A DNA stretch of 54,423 nt from an uncultured Coriobacteriaceae bacterium (GCA_902801175.1 CADCHF010000010.1:1-54423); one strand, 5' to 3'. Positions 8,176 through 17,998 are shown, numbered from the stretch's first letter. Notes: generated from the letters alone by a model not told the origin. Translations and numbers: made by a program.

Positions 8176-8560
8176 AGCTATACCTCTTTCCCTTTTTGGT
8201 TGTGCCATGAAACTCTGGTTACTCTACCGCTATCTATGAAATATGCGGACGTCCCGCAAAAGGGTTTTCTCACCTGTAACGTGCGTTGATGCTAATGAAG
8301 CGCACGTTAAGCACAAAGCGCAAAAGTGCATAGAGTTTTAGTTGTTTGCATACTCTAACAAAACCTTGTGCCAAAGCGTGCGGGATAAGCGACAGGCACA
8401 AGAGAGACCGCCCTTGGGTGGGGCCAAGAGAGACAAAAACGTGGCCCCGCTTGGTTCGCAGAAGCTCTAGGCCATCTGAGAAGCCAGGTACGGGGCCACG
8501 ACGAAAATCTTTGTTCTTTATTAGGCTGCCGTCATACGGCAGATCTCACAAACCGCGACG
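8176..8560. other. Intergenic region upstream of the liv operon
   Basis: No gene is seen. On the minus strand TTGCGG, 17 bases and TAGATA form a possible promoter at about 8230-8258, overlapped by the near-palindrome TGCGGACGTCCCGCA (8244-8258). A 9-bp inverted repeat, TAACGTGCG/CGCACGTTA (8277-8285, 8301-8309), could be an operator. Further inverted repeats are CTTGTGCC/GGCACAAG (8365-8372, 8395-8402) and CGTGGCCCCG/CGGGGCCACG (8440-8449, 8491-8500). A hairpin CTGCCGT/ACGGCAG (8526-8532, 8536-8542) lies just past the stop of the 8561 gene and may terminate it. Confidence 0.5.
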
Positions 8561-10123
8561 TTACGCCTCCTGGGCATAGCGCTGATGGGCAAAGTGTCGA
8601 CCGCTGGTACGAACCGACCCAGTCTCGCTCGCCAGGCGCCTGATGCGCATGGGGTTGGTGCCGCCCTCAATGACGCGCAGGTAGCTGCGAGAGGAGCGCC
8701 GCAGCGCCTGCGAGCTGTTGCCGCTCATCTCGTCACGCAGCAGGTAATCGATGTAGCTCTCGGTGTCCACGACCTCGGGATGTGCCGCAGGAACCCTGAA
8801 CGGGATGAAGCCGGTGGGTCCCTCGAGGCCATCGGGGTCGTCTATCGTGGACGGACCGCCAACAACGTCCTGGAACACCGGGGCACTCTGACCGATGGTC
8901 TCCCCCATTGCCGCCAGCGCCTCTTCCCAGACGTCGCCGCCCTCGAGCTCGTCGACCGAGCGACGCTCCGGGAACATGCCCAGGTTGACCTCGGCGACAT
9001 GCTTGGAGATGTAAGACGAGCGGGAGTCGCTCTCGCTGGTGACGACTGCGCCTGTGCCAGTTGCCTGCAGCGGAGCCTGACCCATCTTTGGCGCGGTGTC
9101 CTCAATTCGGTTGCCAACGCCGGTGATGTTGGCAAGAGCGGGCACAAAGGTCTGGTCAAACCAGGTGGGCGTCACCTCAATGTGCGAGCCATCGGCACGA
9201 GTGATCTGCGGAACACCGTCGAGAGCACCTTCGCCAAGACGCTCCGAAAGGACCTCACGCACGTTCTTGGTACGTGCAGCCACAGCCATCCTCAGCCGAC
9301 CCGTAATGCCCAGCTGCTCACGCGCCGCCGGCTTTTTGGGCTGCTCGGCAACAGCGGGAGCGGTAATAACCGGAAGGTCCTCTAATGCCGGAGCCGCGCT
9401 AACGACCTCTGCCCTCGACTTGATGACAGGCAGCGCAGCCAAACGTGCGCGACCTTGAGGAGCAGGCGCATTTGCAGCCGGCTCTGCCACCACGGGCACC
9501 TTAGGAGCCTCGGCCTTTACGGGCGCGGCGGCCACGGGCGCCTTGGTCACGATCTTCTTCTCTGCTGCGCGAGCGAAGTGTTTGCCCGCCGGAGCCTCGG
9601 GCTCATTGGCCAGGAGCAGCTTGACCGCAAGCTGCTCTACCTGCGAAGAACCGGAGAAGTGCTTGCCAGCGCGACGTGCGGGAGCAGACGTCCCCTTAGA
9701 GACGGTGGAAGCGGTGGCAAAGTGACGCGGACCAGATGCCTTTGGGGCAAGGGTCTCAGCATCAAGCACGGGGAAGTCAATGGTGATCTGGCCGGTACGG
9801 AAACGCCCAAGGTCGCCAGTGGGATCGTCGTCAATTGCGTCCTCATGCTTATTTGCCAAATTGAGGGACGAGGCGCTCCAAGAATCCTCCTCTACCTCCT
9901 CGTCCATATCGTCATCCATGTGGATATGGTCGGTGATAAAGGCAATTGCTCCGGCGATGAGGGCGCCTGCCGCGCACCCCACCGCAAACTGAAGCACAAG
10001 AGACTCGCTCACAGCTGTGACGGCCTCTTCGAGAGAGATTGCAAAGGCTAGATCTGGCACGCCCCATGCCGCGCTGCCCATAAGGCCGGCAAACACTGCT
10101 TGATGGCTCTTTGTCATGTTCAT
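8561..10123 (-). CDS. Membrane-anchored protein of unknown function with recurring G-x-H-F motifs
   Basis: A 520-residue protein with a signal-peptide-like N-terminus (possible cleavage after AFA, residue 28-29), a transmembrane helix at about 43-64, an acidic stretch (DDDMDEEVEED, 70-80) and a long, mostly disordered Ala/Pro/Lys-rich region. The short motif (S/A)G-x-HF(A/S) recurs at about 130-136, 152-157, 179-184 and 507-512, the last near the C-terminus. No enzyme domain is recognised. GGGAGG lies 7 bases before ATG 10123. It is monocistronic. The motif might be a localisation or binding tag; that is a guess. Confidence 0.75.
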   Translation of the reverse strand: MNMTKSHQAVFAGLMGSAAWGVPDLAFAISLEEAVTAVSESLVLQFAVGCAAGALIAGAIAFITDHIHMDDDMDEEVEEDSWSASSLNLANKHEDAIDDDPTGDLGRFRTGQITIDFPVLDAETLAPKASGPRHFATASTVSKGTSAPARRAGKHFSGSSQVEQLAVKLLLANEPEAPAGKHFARAAEKKIVTKAPVAAAPVKAEAPKVPVVAEPAANAPAPQGRARLAALPVIKSRAEVVSAAPALEDLPVITAPAVAEQPKKPAAREQLGITGRLRMAVAARTKNVREVLSERLGEGALDGVPQITRADGSHIEVTPTWFDQTFVPALANITGVGNRIEDTAPKMGQAPLQATGTGAVVTSESDSRSSYISKHVAEVNLGMFPERRSVDELEGGDVWEEALAAMGETIGQSAPVFQDVVGGPSTIDDPDGLEGPTGFIPFRVPAAHPEVVDTESYIDYLLRDEMSGNSSQALRRSSRSYLRVIEGGTNPMRIRRLASETGSVRTSGRHFAHQRYAQEA

Positions 10124-10414
10124 GCCTCAACCTCCCGCGTCCGTGGCAAGCACGAGATACACGTGAAGAAGCACGCAGCAATGTTACGTGAGAGCTCTGG
10201 TTGATCTTGCGGCGTGCTTCGTTGGATGTGTGTGTACCGCGTGATCGGATGTCGAGACATAGGCCCCGACAAGAATAGACTTTACCGCACTTTTTAGCTT
10301 TTGCAAGAACAATGCCACAACTTACACGGCGCATACCGCACACGGGCAAATTACGCGCGAACCGCAGCTAGACCACCGTGTACCCTGCTTTGGCTTTTTG
10401 GATGTTGCATTACG

Positions 10415-10493
10415 CTCACTGCGAAATTCTTCGTTCTTGTACCGTGCGACAGGACGTGCTGCACGGTACAAGAACGAAGAATTTCGCAGTGAG
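10415..10493. repeat. 33-bp perfect inverted repeat, copy 1 of a dispersed element
   Basis: Arms 10415-10447 and 10461-10493 are perfect reverse complements with a 13-base spacer. The arm core AATTCTTCGTTCTTGTACCG recurs at 34475-34494, far away in another intergenic space, so this is a dispersed family and not just a local terminator. There is no ORF and no transposase near it. Confidence 0.85.
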
Positions 10494-10552
10494 GCCATAC
10501 AGACAGGAACGTGTGCCTTTGTGCACTTCGACCCATGGTACGCAGATAAACA

Positions 10553-10578
10553 GAGAGCCACTGCAACCAGTGGCTCTC
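10553..10578 (-). terminator. Terminator downstream of rho
   Basis: GAGAGCCACTG (10553-10563) pairs with CAGTGGCTCTC (10568-10578) around a CAAC loop. It lies about 28 bases past the rho stop on the minus strand and is followed by TGTTTATC. Confidence 0.75.
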
Positions 10579-10605
10579 CAAAAGGTGCTAGCTGATCTAG
10601 AGGGG

Positions 10606-12837
10606 CTACATCACGATGTCGGACTGCTGGGCCTTGCGCGCGGAGCGAATCAGGAACTCCTGGTTGTCCCTCGTACTCTTGAGGCCCTTGACGAGCGCGT
10701 TTGCCGCACGCTCGGTGTTGTTCATGTTGGCGAGGATGCGCCTGATGCCCCACACAAACGGCTGCAGCTCGGCCGCAATGAGCAGGTCCTCGTTGCGGGT
10801 GCCCGAAGCCACCGGGTCGATAGCCGGGAAGATGCGCTTGTCGGCAAGGTCGCGATCGAGCTTGAGCTCCATGTTGCCCGTACCCTTGAACTCCTCAAAG
10901 ATGACCTCGTCCATCTTTGAGCCAGTGTCAACGAGAGCAGAGGCAAGGATGGTTAGGGAACCGCCGTTCTCGATGTTGCGCGCGGCACCAAGGAACTTCT
11001 TTGGCGGATAGAGCGCCGCAGAGTCAACGCCGCCGGAAAGGATTCGACCCGAAGCCGGAGCCGCGAGGTTGTAGGCACGTGCCAGACGGGTGATGGAGTC
11101 GAGCACAACCACAACGTCCTCGCCAAGCTCCACCAGGCGCTTTGCGTGCTCAATCACGAGCTCGGCGACCTTTGTGTGGTTGTCTGCGGGCATGTCAAAG
11201 GTCGAGGCAACCACCTCTCCCCTAATGGAGCGCTCCATGTCGGTAACCTCCTCGGGGCGCTCGTCCACGAGCAGGCAGAAGAGGTGCACCTCGGGGTTGT
11301 TCACGGCAATCGACTGGCAGATATGCTTGAGAACCGTAGTCTTGCCGGCCTTGGGAGGACTCACAATGAGGCCGCGCTGGCCCTTGCCAATTGGAGCCAC
11401 CAGGTCGATGGCACGGCCAGTGATGGACTCCTGCCCATGCTCCATGACCAAGCGCACATCGGGATATACCGGGGTAAGGTCGCGGAAGCGCGGACGGCCA
11501 CGCATCTCCTCGGGGGAACGGCCGTTAACGGAGTCGATGTGGTGCAGCGGAGGATACTTGTTGCCCGAGCGCGACGGCGCAAGCGAGCCAACGATCTTGT
11601 CACCGGGGCGCAGGCCGTACTGGCGAATGACCTGCTGGTGCACGAAGGCGTCGTTGTCGCCAGCCATGTAGTTGCCAGTGCGCAGGAACCCGTAGCCCTC
11701 GTTTTGCAGCTCGAGCACGCCAGAAACGGGACGGAAGCCCTCTGCGCGTGCAGCGGCCTCGTATATGGCGTCAACAAGATCCTTCTTGCGCACGCCAGCA
11801 TAGTCAACGCCCAGCTCAACGGCCTTGGAACGCAGCTCGGCAACCTTGAGCTCGCTCAGCTCGTCACGCGTGAGGCTCGGCTCAACGGCCTGATCCTGCT
11901 GATTTCGGCGATTGCGGCGACGGTTTTGGTTGTTGCGCCTGTTGTTGCCGTTCTGGTTGTTGTTGCCGTTTTGGCTGTTACCGTTTTGCTGGCTGGCGTT
12001 CTGGTTTTGGGCGCCATCCTGCGCACCATTGTTGCGACGGCGCCTGCGCTGCTGGCCCGAGCCCTGCTCGTTGGCGGGCTGGTTTGCGCCGGTTTGGGCA
12101 TCGGCCTCGGCAAGCGTTGTTGCCGGGGCGCCAAGGGGCACAGCGCTGGCCTGCGTGGCAGCCTGCGTGGCCTTGGTCATCTCCTCAATGCTCAGTTGTG
12201 CCGGAGCCAAGGCAGAGGCAGCAGGCGCCGCAGCCTCTTGCGCTTGTGCCACGGGCATTTCGTTGGACTCTGCGGGCTTATCGCCAGGCTCGGGCTGTGC
12301 GCCTTCCTGCGCGGCCCGTGCTGCGAGCTCAGCCTTGCTAGGACGTCCACGACGGCGCTTGGGAGCCTCTGCAGGCGTCTCGGCACCATCTGTGGCGGGG
12401 GAAACGCTGGGGTCGGCCTCTGGAGCAACAGCGGCCTTGGTACGACGAGTGGTACTCTTGGCAGGCACTTCGGCAGTTGCGACTGCGGGGGCTGCTCCTT
12501 CCGCCGCCGCGGCCTCGGCTGCAGCGCGTGCGGCAAGCTCGGCCTTGCTGGGGCGGCCGCGACGACGCTTGGGGGCTTCGACGAGCACCTCGGCAGAGTC
12601 GGCGGGCACCTCTGGAGTCTCGTCCTTTGCCTGGCTCGCCCTTGTGCGACGGGTCGTCCGCTTGACGGGAGCCTCTGCGGCATCGGTGGCCGGCTGCGCT
12701 CCTTCAGCCTCTGCTGCTGCAGCCCGAGCTGCTAGCTCCGCCTTGGTCGGACGCCCGCGACGACGCTTCGGTGGTTCAGCTGGCGTCTGCTCGGGATTAG
12801 TCTGCGCCTCGACAGTCGGATTGGTATCGTCGGCCAT
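10606..12837 (-). CDS. rho: Transcription termination factor Rho with repeat-rich N-terminal extension
   Basis: A 743-residue RNA-dependent ATPase/translocase that ends transcripts. Domains: a variable N-terminal extension (1-320), Rho N-terminal helical domain (about 321-365), cold-shock RNA-binding fold (about 370-440) and RecA-like ATPase with Walker A PPKAGKTT (494-501), [13 protein letters not shown] and Q-loop [13 protein letters not shown]. The extension has three copies of PKRRRGRP(T/S)KAELAARAA (about 23, 89 and 159), each with an AT-hook-like GRP core, then an Asn/Arg-rich low-complexity tract (269-316). Actinobacterial Rho proteins commonly carry such basic inserts. ATG 12837 has GAAAGG upstream; 18 extra codons in frame are unsupported. 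Confidence 0.97.
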   Translation of the reverse strand: MADDTNPTVEAQTNPEQTPAEPPKRRRGRPTKAELAARAAAAEAEGAQPATDAAEAPVKRTTRRTRASQAKDETPEVPADSAEVLVEAPKRRRGRPSKAELAARAAAEAAAAEGAAPAVATAEVPAKSTTRRTKAAVAPEADPSVSPATDGAETPAEAPKRRRGRPSKAELAARAAQEGAQPEPGDKPAESNEMPVAQAQEAAAPAASALAPAQLSIEEMTKATQAATQASAVPLGAPATTLAEADAQTGANQPANEQGSGQQRRRRRNNGAQDGAQNQNASQQNGNSQNGNNNQNGNNRRNNQNRRRNRRNQQDQAVEPSLTRDELSELKVAELRSKAVELGVDYAGVRKKDLVDAIYEAAARAEGFRPVSGVLELQNEGYGFLRTGNYMAGDNDAFVHQQVIRQYGLRPGDKIVGSLAPSRSGNKYPPLHHIDSVNGRSPEEMRGRPRFRDLTPVYPDVRLVMEHGQESITGRAIDLVAPIGKGQRGLIVSPPKAGKTTVLKHICQSIAVNNPEVHLFCLLVDERPEEVTDMERSIRGEVVASTFDMPADNHTKVAELVIEHAKRLVELGEDVVVVLDSITRLARAYNLAAPASGRILSGGVDSAALYPPKKFLGAARNIENGGSLTILASALVDTGSKMDEVIFEEFKGTGNMELKLDRDLADKRIFPAIDPVASGTRNEDLLIAAELQPFVWGIRRILANMNNTERAANALVKGLKSTRDNQEFLIRSARKAQQSDIVM

Positions 12838-12954
12838 GTGCCAAGCCTTTCTATAACCTACGCAGCAAAATAACGCTGCAACATTAGGCAAGTATTTGAT
12901 CTGATGAGGAATACGAAAGAAAGAAATGCAGCAAAAAAAACCGCATGCAATCGA

Positions 12955-12985
12955 CTGCTGTACTATACCAGAAATGTCATAAAAT
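12955..12985 (-). promoter_or_regulatory. Possible rho promoter and leader
   Basis: On the minus strand an extended -10 element (TGG-TATAGT, hexamer at 12962-12967) would start transcription about 120 bases before the rho ATG. The resulting leader contains a run of eight U residues (near 12933-12940). rho is known to regulate its own leader in other bacteria; here that is only a possibility. Confidence 0.35.
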
Positions 12986-13022
12986 GCACAGCGCAGTTTT
13001 CTGGCACACCAAGAACATCACT

Positions 13023-13685
13023 TTAAATATTGCGCTTGACGACGAGCGACCCAATGGCCTTTTCAAAGGACTTCGCCAAAGCCCTGCCCGACTCTGTAAG
13101 GTCAAAGGTAGCACTGTGAGCGTTGTTGGTGGCGGTACGCACGACCAGATCTGCGCGCTCGAGCTTGGATACCGCCATCGAGGTTGTGGGCTGCAGCGAG
13201 CCCAAGCCCGTGGCCATCTCGCCCACCGTACAATGGCCGTCACCCATGAGGTAGATATACAAAACAACGAGGTCAGACGTGCTGCACAAGACCGTACCCA
13301 TGGTGTCGACGTATCGAATCACACGCTGCTGGGATGTCCTGGACAACACGTTTCCAAGACGCAGAATACCTCTGATTTCTTCGCAGGCCTTCTCGACGTA
13401 ACGTCTACCCTGCTCGGTGATTTTGCACATGACATTGCGACGATCGTCGTCACCCTTCTGCCTCACCATCAGGCCAAGGGAGGCGAGGTGCTTGGTGCGG
13501 TGCGTCATCGTTGGTCTTAGGGCCTTTTGATATGAGGCAATATTCGCCGTCGACAGTACGCCATCGCTCACGTGGAGGTGGCACAGGATAGCCAGCTCTG
13601 GAAAAGCCAGCCGCTCTGTTGCTTCCACGTTTTGTCGAACAAGGTTATAGGCCCTACGCACCGACACGTACTCGCGCAATTCCAT
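13023..13685 (-). CDS. MarR-like regulator with two winged-helix regions
   Basis: A 220-residue DNA-binding protein. The N-terminal half (about 25-105) reads as a winged helix (LAILCHLHVSDGVLSTANIASY, RTKHLASLGLMVRQKGDDDRRNVMCKITEQGRRYV), and the C-terminal half (about 135-218) reads as a second (DLVVLYIYLMGDGHCTVGEMATGL, AVSKLERADLVVRT, FDLTESGRALAKSF). Ordinary MarR proteins have one such domain in about 140-150 residues. GGGAG lies just before ATG 13685. The gene is single; its targets are unknown, and autoregulation is likely for the family. Confidence 0.8.
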   Translation of the reverse strand: MELREYVSVRRAYNLVRQNVEATERLAFPELAILCHLHVSDGVLSTANIASYQKALRPTMTHRTKHLASLGLMVRQKGDDDRRNVMCKITEQGRRYVEKACEEIRGILRLGNVLSRTSQQRVIRYVDTMGTVLCSTSDLVVLYIYLMGDGHCTVGEMATGLGSLQPTTSMAVSKLERADLVVRTATNNAHSATFDLTESGRALAKSFEKAIGSLVVKRNI

Positions 13686-13811
13686 ATTTCTCCCAGAAAA
13701 GAGTCTCTTCTGCCATTTCAGACAACAGAGCCGTTTCTGTCACCTTGTTTAAGATAATGGATTAAAGGACACATAGCCTCGTGATTTGTACAAATTCACT
13801 CATATGTAACT

Positions 13812-13850
13812 GAAATACCGCCCATAGCTTTACACCATGGGCGGTATCGG
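13812..13850 (-). terminator. Terminator after argS
   Basis: ATACCGCCCAT (13815-13825) pairs with ATGGGCGGTAT (13837-13847), an 11-bp perfect stem, with TTTCAG following on the minus strand. It lies about 20 bases past the argS stop. Confidence 0.75.
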
Positions 13851-13868
13851 TCGTATTGCAATAATCCC

Positions 13869-15713
13869 TTACATTACGGTAGGTGCGGAGACTCCAATCA
13901 GTCGCAAGGCGACCTCAAGATTTACGCGCACGGCATCGCATGCCGCAAGGCGCGCGCGAGAGAGCTCGCCGTCAAGCGGACGGCCCTCGCTCGGCAAAAC
14001 CTGGCAGTCATGATAGAAGCCGTGGTAGGCCGCCGCAAGCTCCTCGCAGAAGTGCGTAATGCGGAACGGGGCCCTGTCACGAGCGCAGCTAGCCACCAGG
14101 TCGGGGAACTCGGAAAGCTTGCGAGAGAGCGCAAGCTCGGTCGGATCGGTGAGCAGCGAAAGATCATAGTCCTCGCCGAGCGCACGGCGTGCGACCTCGT
14201 CCATGCCAATCTCGGTGGCCTCCTGCTCGCTCACGCCTGCAGCACGGCGCAGAATGGAGCAGATGCGGGCGTGGGCGTACTGCACGTAATACACCGGGTT
14301 CGAGTTGTTCTGCTCCTTGACCTTCTCGATGTCAAAGTCGATGGTCTGGTTGGAGGAGCGGCTGATGAGCGTATAGCGCGTAGCGTCGACGCCGGCCTCG
14401 TCCACCAGCTCCTGGAAGGTGATCATCGTGCCGCGACGCTTGGACATGCGCACCGGCGTTCCGTTGCGCAGCAGGTTGACGAACTGGCCCAACAGCACCT
14501 CGTACTTGTCGGGGTAACCAAGTGCGTCGGCAACAGACTGGACGCGCTTGATGTAGCCGTGGTGGTCTGCGCCCCAGATGTTGATCTCGTAGTCGGCGAC
14601 CTCGAACTTCTTCACGCAGTAGGCGACGTCGGAGGCAAAGTAGGTGTACTCCCCATTACTCTTGATGAGCACGCGGTCCTTGTCGTCGCCAAAGTCGGTG
14701 GAACGGAACCAGAGCGCCCCGTCATCGCCACGATAGAGCAGGCCCTTGTCGTCGAGGATCTTGAAGGTACGGTCAATGTAGGAGACACCAGTCTCGTCGG
14801 GCTCATAGAAGCTGCGCTCGCTGCGCCACTCGTCAAAGTCGCAACGCACCTGATGGCAAGTTGCCCTAATCTGGGCAAGCATGTCCTGGTAGGCGCGCTC
14901 GCGGAACTCCGGATCACGCTCTTCGGCGGGCTTGTTGACCCAGGTGTCACCATCGGCCTCGTAGAAGCGCAGGGCAATCTCGATCACGTAGTCGCCGCCG
15001 TAGGAGTTGCCACCAAGGGCCTCGTTGAAGGCATCCATAAACGGATGGGACTCGGGCTTCTCGTCGTCCTCGTCGTCGACGTAGGCCTGGCGATCGGCCA
15101 ATAGCTTTGCGGCGGCATCGGCAGCACTCGCGCCCTCGCCCTTCACGATCTGGTCGATCTGCAGGTAGCGCATAGCAACGGAGCGACCAAAGACGTCCAT
15201 TTGGCTACCGTGGTCATTGACGTAGTACTCGCGCTGCACGTCGAAGTTGGCGTGCTCAAGCACGTTGCAGAGCGAGTCGCCAATGGCAGCCCAACGACCA
15301 TGGCCCACATGCAGGGGGCCGGTGGGGTTGGCCGAGATGAACTCGACCTGCGTGCGCAGACCATTGCCCACGTTGACCTTGCCCCAGTCGTTGCCAGCCT
15401 TGATAATTTGGCGGAAGACCTCGTTGTTGGCCGCGGAGTTGAGATAGAAGTTGATGAAGCCGGGGCCAGCGACCTCGACCTTTGCAACCGAGCTGTCCTC
15501 GGGCAGGTGCGCAACGATGGCTGCGGCGATCTTTGCGGGAGCCATGTGCGCAAAACGAGCCGAACGCATTGCTACCGTTGAGGTCCAGTCACCATTGCCG
15601 GAGTCGGCCGGTCGCTCGATGCCACAGTCCTGAACCTCGAACTCCGGCAGATCTCCCGATGCCTGTGCGGCGGCAATTGCCTGTCTTACAAGCTCCTCGA
15701 TCGTCTCGGGCAT
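13869..15713 (-). CDS. argS: Arginyl-tRNA synthetase
   Basis: A 614-residue class I aminoacyl-tRNA synthetase that charges tRNA-Arg with arginine. It has the N-terminal ArgS additional domain, the HIGH-type motif in SANPTGPLHVGHGRW, the KMSKS-type loop as RMSKRRGTMITF, and a C-terminal DALR anticodon-binding domain ending in VALRLIGVSAPTVM, the usual ArgS terminus. ATG 15713 is preceded by GGGAGGGG at 8 bases; a start at 15744 is possible but less well spaced. It is monocistronic, with a hairpin terminator at 13815. A small AAGGGTG/CACCCTT inverted repeat lies upstream; no T-box was recognised. Confidence 0.97.
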   Translation of the reverse strand: MPETIEELVRQAIAAAQASGDLPEFEVQDCGIERPADSGNGDWTSTVAMRSARFAHMAPAKIAAAIVAHLPEDSSVAKVEVAGPGFINFYLNSAANNEVFRQIIKAGNDWGKVNVGNGLRTQVEFISANPTGPLHVGHGRWAAIGDSLCNVLEHANFDVQREYYVNDHGSQMDVFGRSVAMRYLQIDQIVKGEGASAADAAAKLLADRQAYVDDEDDEKPESHPFMDAFNEALGGNSYGGDYVIEIALRFYEADGDTWVNKPAEERDPEFRERAYQDMLAQIRATCHQVRCDFDEWRSERSFYEPDETGVSYIDRTFKILDDKGLLYRGDDGALWFRSTDFGDDKDRVLIKSNGEYTYFASDVAYCVKKFEVADYEINIWGADHHGYIKRVQSVADALGYPDKYEVLLGQFVNLLRNGTPVRMSKRRGTMITFQELVDEAGVDATRYTLISRSSNQTIDFDIEKVKEQNNSNPVYYVQYAHARICSILRRAAGVSEQEATEIGMDEVARRALGEDYDLSLLTDPTELALSRKLSEFPDLVASCARDRAPFRITHFCEELAAAYHGFYHDCQVLPSEGRPLDGELSRARLAACDAVRVNLEVALRLIGVSAPTVM

Positions 15714-15965
15714 GCTTGTGACCCCTCCCTGTTGGTGATCCATTAGTGCTGATGAAAGGGTGCCCGCATGACACCCTTGGCTGTGCAGAATAAGCAACAG
15801 AGTTGAGTTTAACAAAGATGACAGCCGTCGGCTGTGCAAGAGCGCTTATTCACCGATTTCTGCGTGTTGCTCATGGTCGTTCATGCTTTCGCCGGCCATC
15901 GATATGCCCGCGCAGCATGAGCCCCTTAGGCAACTGAGGCGTGCCCGTAGGCACGCCCATGCTGC

Positions 15966-17456
15966 TTACTGGACCAGGCGCCTTCCCGAACCCTTGGCCT
16001 CGAGCAGGGCAAGCTCGTTGCGCAGGCGCGCAAGGCCGCGCTCGAGCCCAACCGGGTAGTACTGAGGGTTGAGGAAGCGCTTGGTTGCAGGGTCAAGATG
16101 CATGACCGCCTCGCGGCAGCGTGCCTTTGCAGCCTCCAGGCTCTCGGGCTCGCCCACACGATGGCCGTCCTCCACGAGCTTCACGAGCATCTCGCGCGAC
16201 GTTGCCTCCGAGAGGTCGTAGCTGGTGAGCTCGTCGAGCACGTCGACCATGGAGTCCTTGTCACCGGTGTCCACGGAGTCGTCGACGATCATGTCGCCCA
16301 CGGGCACGCCTGCCTCGTCGTAGTAGCGGCGAATGTGCTGCACGCCAGGAATCGTGCGCTTGTAGGCCTGCTCGGAGAGCTTGATCACCGGCTCCCACGG
16401 CACGTCGGGCGTCTCGCGGGTCGCGGAGAGCTTGTACACGCCACCGAGGGACGGCTGCGGGTCGCATGTGGCCAGCTTGGTTCCCACGCCAAAGGAGTCG
16501 ATAGGCGCTCCCTGCGCAAAGAGCGACTGAATGGTGTACTCGTCGAGGTCGTTCGAGGCCGAGATCTTCACATAGGGAAGGCCAGCCTCGTCAAAGGCCT
16601 CGCGCGCCATCTTGGAGAGGCGTGCGAGGTCGCCCGAGTCGATGCGCACCGCAGCAAGGCGCTCGCCGCGCTCCTCCATCTCCTTTGCCACGGTGATGGC
16701 GTGCTTGATTCCCTCGCGAACGTCATAGGTATCGAGCAAAAGCACACAGTTCTTGGGGCTTGAAGCCGCAAAGGCACGGAAGGCGTCGAGCTCAGTGGGG
16801 AACGACATCACCCACGAGTGCGCGTGGGTGCCAAAGACGGGAATACCGTAGATCTTGCCAGCCAGCACGTTGGAGGTCGACGATGCGCCGCCAATGTAGG
16901 AGGCGCGGGCAACCGCAAGACCGCCGTCGGGACCCTGGGCGCGGCGCAGACCAAAGTCCGAGACCGGATGGCCCTCGGCCGCATGGACCACACGAGAGGT
17001 CTTGGTGGCCACAAGGGTCTGGAAGTTCACGAGGTTGAGTAGGGCCGTCTCGATGAGCTGGCAGTCAATGATGGGGCCCTGCACGCGCAGCATCGGCTCG
17101 CGTGCAAAGACGATCTCGCCCTCGGGAATGCCCCACACGTCCACGTGCATACGGAAGTTGCGAAGGTACTCGAGGAACTCCGGCTTGAAGAGCGCGCCGC
17201 CACCCGGTGCAGGCACAGAAGCCAGGTATTTGATAGCCTCGTCGTCATAGACGAAGTTCTCCACAAGGTCAGCGACCTGTCCCATGCCGCAGGCGATGGC
17301 ATAGCCACCGTTGAAGGGCGCGTCACGGAAGAACACGTTAAAGCAGCCCTCCCCCTTTGCCATGCCGCTCTCCCAATAGCCTTGGGCCATCGTGAGCTCG
17401 TAAAGGTCGGTGTTGAGTGCTACGTCAGTGGGGCATGTCTGGTCGGTGAGTGCCAT
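15966..17456 (-). CDS. pncB: Nicotinate phosphoribosyltransferase
   Basis: A 496-residue enzyme converting nicotinate and PRPP (with ATP) to nicotinate mononucleotide, the first step of NAD salvage by the Preiss-Handler route. Conserved blocks include NTDLYELTMAQGYW at the N-terminus, VSDFGLRRAQGPDGG, ASYIGGASSTSNVLAGKIYGIP, the active-site segment GTHAHSWVMSF, AVRIDSGDLA and SFGVGTKLATC. The length matches the family. A GGCGTGC/GCACGCC hairpin (15938-15957) follows the stop. The gene is alone in its unit. Confidence 0.96.
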   Translation of the reverse strand: MALTDQTCPTDVALNTDLYELTMAQGYWESGMAKGEGCFNVFFRDAPFNGGYAIACGMGQVADLVENFVYDDEAIKYLASVPAPGGGALFKPEFLEYLRNFRMHVDVWGIPEGEIVFAREPMLRVQGPIIDCQLIETALLNLVNFQTLVATKTSRVVHAAEGHPVSDFGLRRAQGPDGGLAVARASYIGGASSTSNVLAGKIYGIPVFGTHAHSWVMSFPTELDAFRAFAASSPKNCVLLLDTYDVREGIKHAITVAKEMEERGERLAAVRIDSGDLARLSKMAREAFDEAGLPYVKISASNDLDEYTIQSLFAQGAPIDSFGVGTKLATCDPQPSLGGVYKLSATRETPDVPWEPVIKLSEQAYKRTIPGVQHIRRYYDEAGVPVGDMIVDDSVDTGDKDSMVDVLDELTSYDLSEATSREMLVKLVEDGHRVGEPESLEAAKARCREAVMHLDPATKRFLNPQYYPVGLERGLARLRNELALLEAKGSGRRLVQ

Positions 17457-17521
17457 GCTTTGGCCAATCTCTCATGCAGGCTTTGTGCCTTGCGTTATAG
17501 ATGCTTCTAAAGGTGTTACGG

Positions 17522-17884
17522 CTAAACGGGAAGACCGACGAGCTTGGTGAGCACGATGATGAGCACCACCACGACAGCGATCACTCCCAAAACGATCTTT
17601 TGCCCAAGCGGCATACGCAGGTCGTCGTCTGGCTCCATGAGCTTGGCGCCACGTTCGCGCTGTTCGCGAATACGACGATCTTCCTCGGCCTCCTGCTGGG
17701 GCCTAGAAGCTTGCTGCTGCCTCTGTAGCTGCGGACGCTGGGCCTTCTGCTCGGCGCGCAGTGCCTCGAGCTCGGCGCGCTCGCGGGCGTCCTGCTCACG
17801 CTGCAGGCGCGCTGCCTTCTCTGCACGCAGGGCCTCGAGCTCGGCGCGTTCGTCGTCACTCAGGGGACGTGCCTCATCGGCCAT
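17522..17884 (-). CDS. Small coiled-coil protein with C-terminal membrane anchor
   Basis: A 120-residue protein with a charged, coiled-coil N-terminal part containing ERAELEALRAE twice (12-22 and 35-45), a Gln/Arg-rich middle, and one transmembrane helix near the C-terminus (about 96-117) leaving only a few residues outside. The topology suggests a tail-anchored membrane protein facing the cytoplasm. Upstream on the minus strand a GCGCCCT/AGGGCGC hairpin (17903-17909, 17914-17920) shows AAGGAGG in its loop, but that lies about 20 bases from the ATG. I recognise no family. Confidence 0.7.
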   Translation of the reverse strand: MADEARPLSDDERAELEALRAEKAARLQREQDARERAELEALRAEQKAQRPQLQRQQQASRPQQEAEEDRRIREQRERGAKLMEPDDDLRMPLGQKIVLGVIAVVVVLIIVLTKLVGLPV

Positions 17885-17998
17885 CTGTCATCCCTTCTTC
17901 GGGCGCCCTCCTTAGGGCGCATTCACTCAACTATACTCGCAGCCAAACACGAGCACCAGAGAAGCACGCATTGGCTACATGAGCATTAACATTAATCT

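Larger units (their letters stand above)
10124..10605. other. Intergenic region between the G-x-H-F protein and rho
   Basis: No coding gene is supported. It holds the promoter region of the 10123 gene, the 33-bp inverted repeat at 10415-10493 and the rho terminator at 10553-10578. Short ORFs across the palindrome arise from its symmetry and have no ribosome binding sites. Confidence 0.6.

Noticed and set aside
11146..12735. Long plus-strand ORF opposite rho
   Set aside because: Leucine/Gly-rich product without domain or ribosome binding site; an antisense shadow of rho.
15714..15840. T-box leader for argS
   Set aside because: No AGGGTGGTACCGCG antiterminator and no specifier loop; only a small hairpin is seen.
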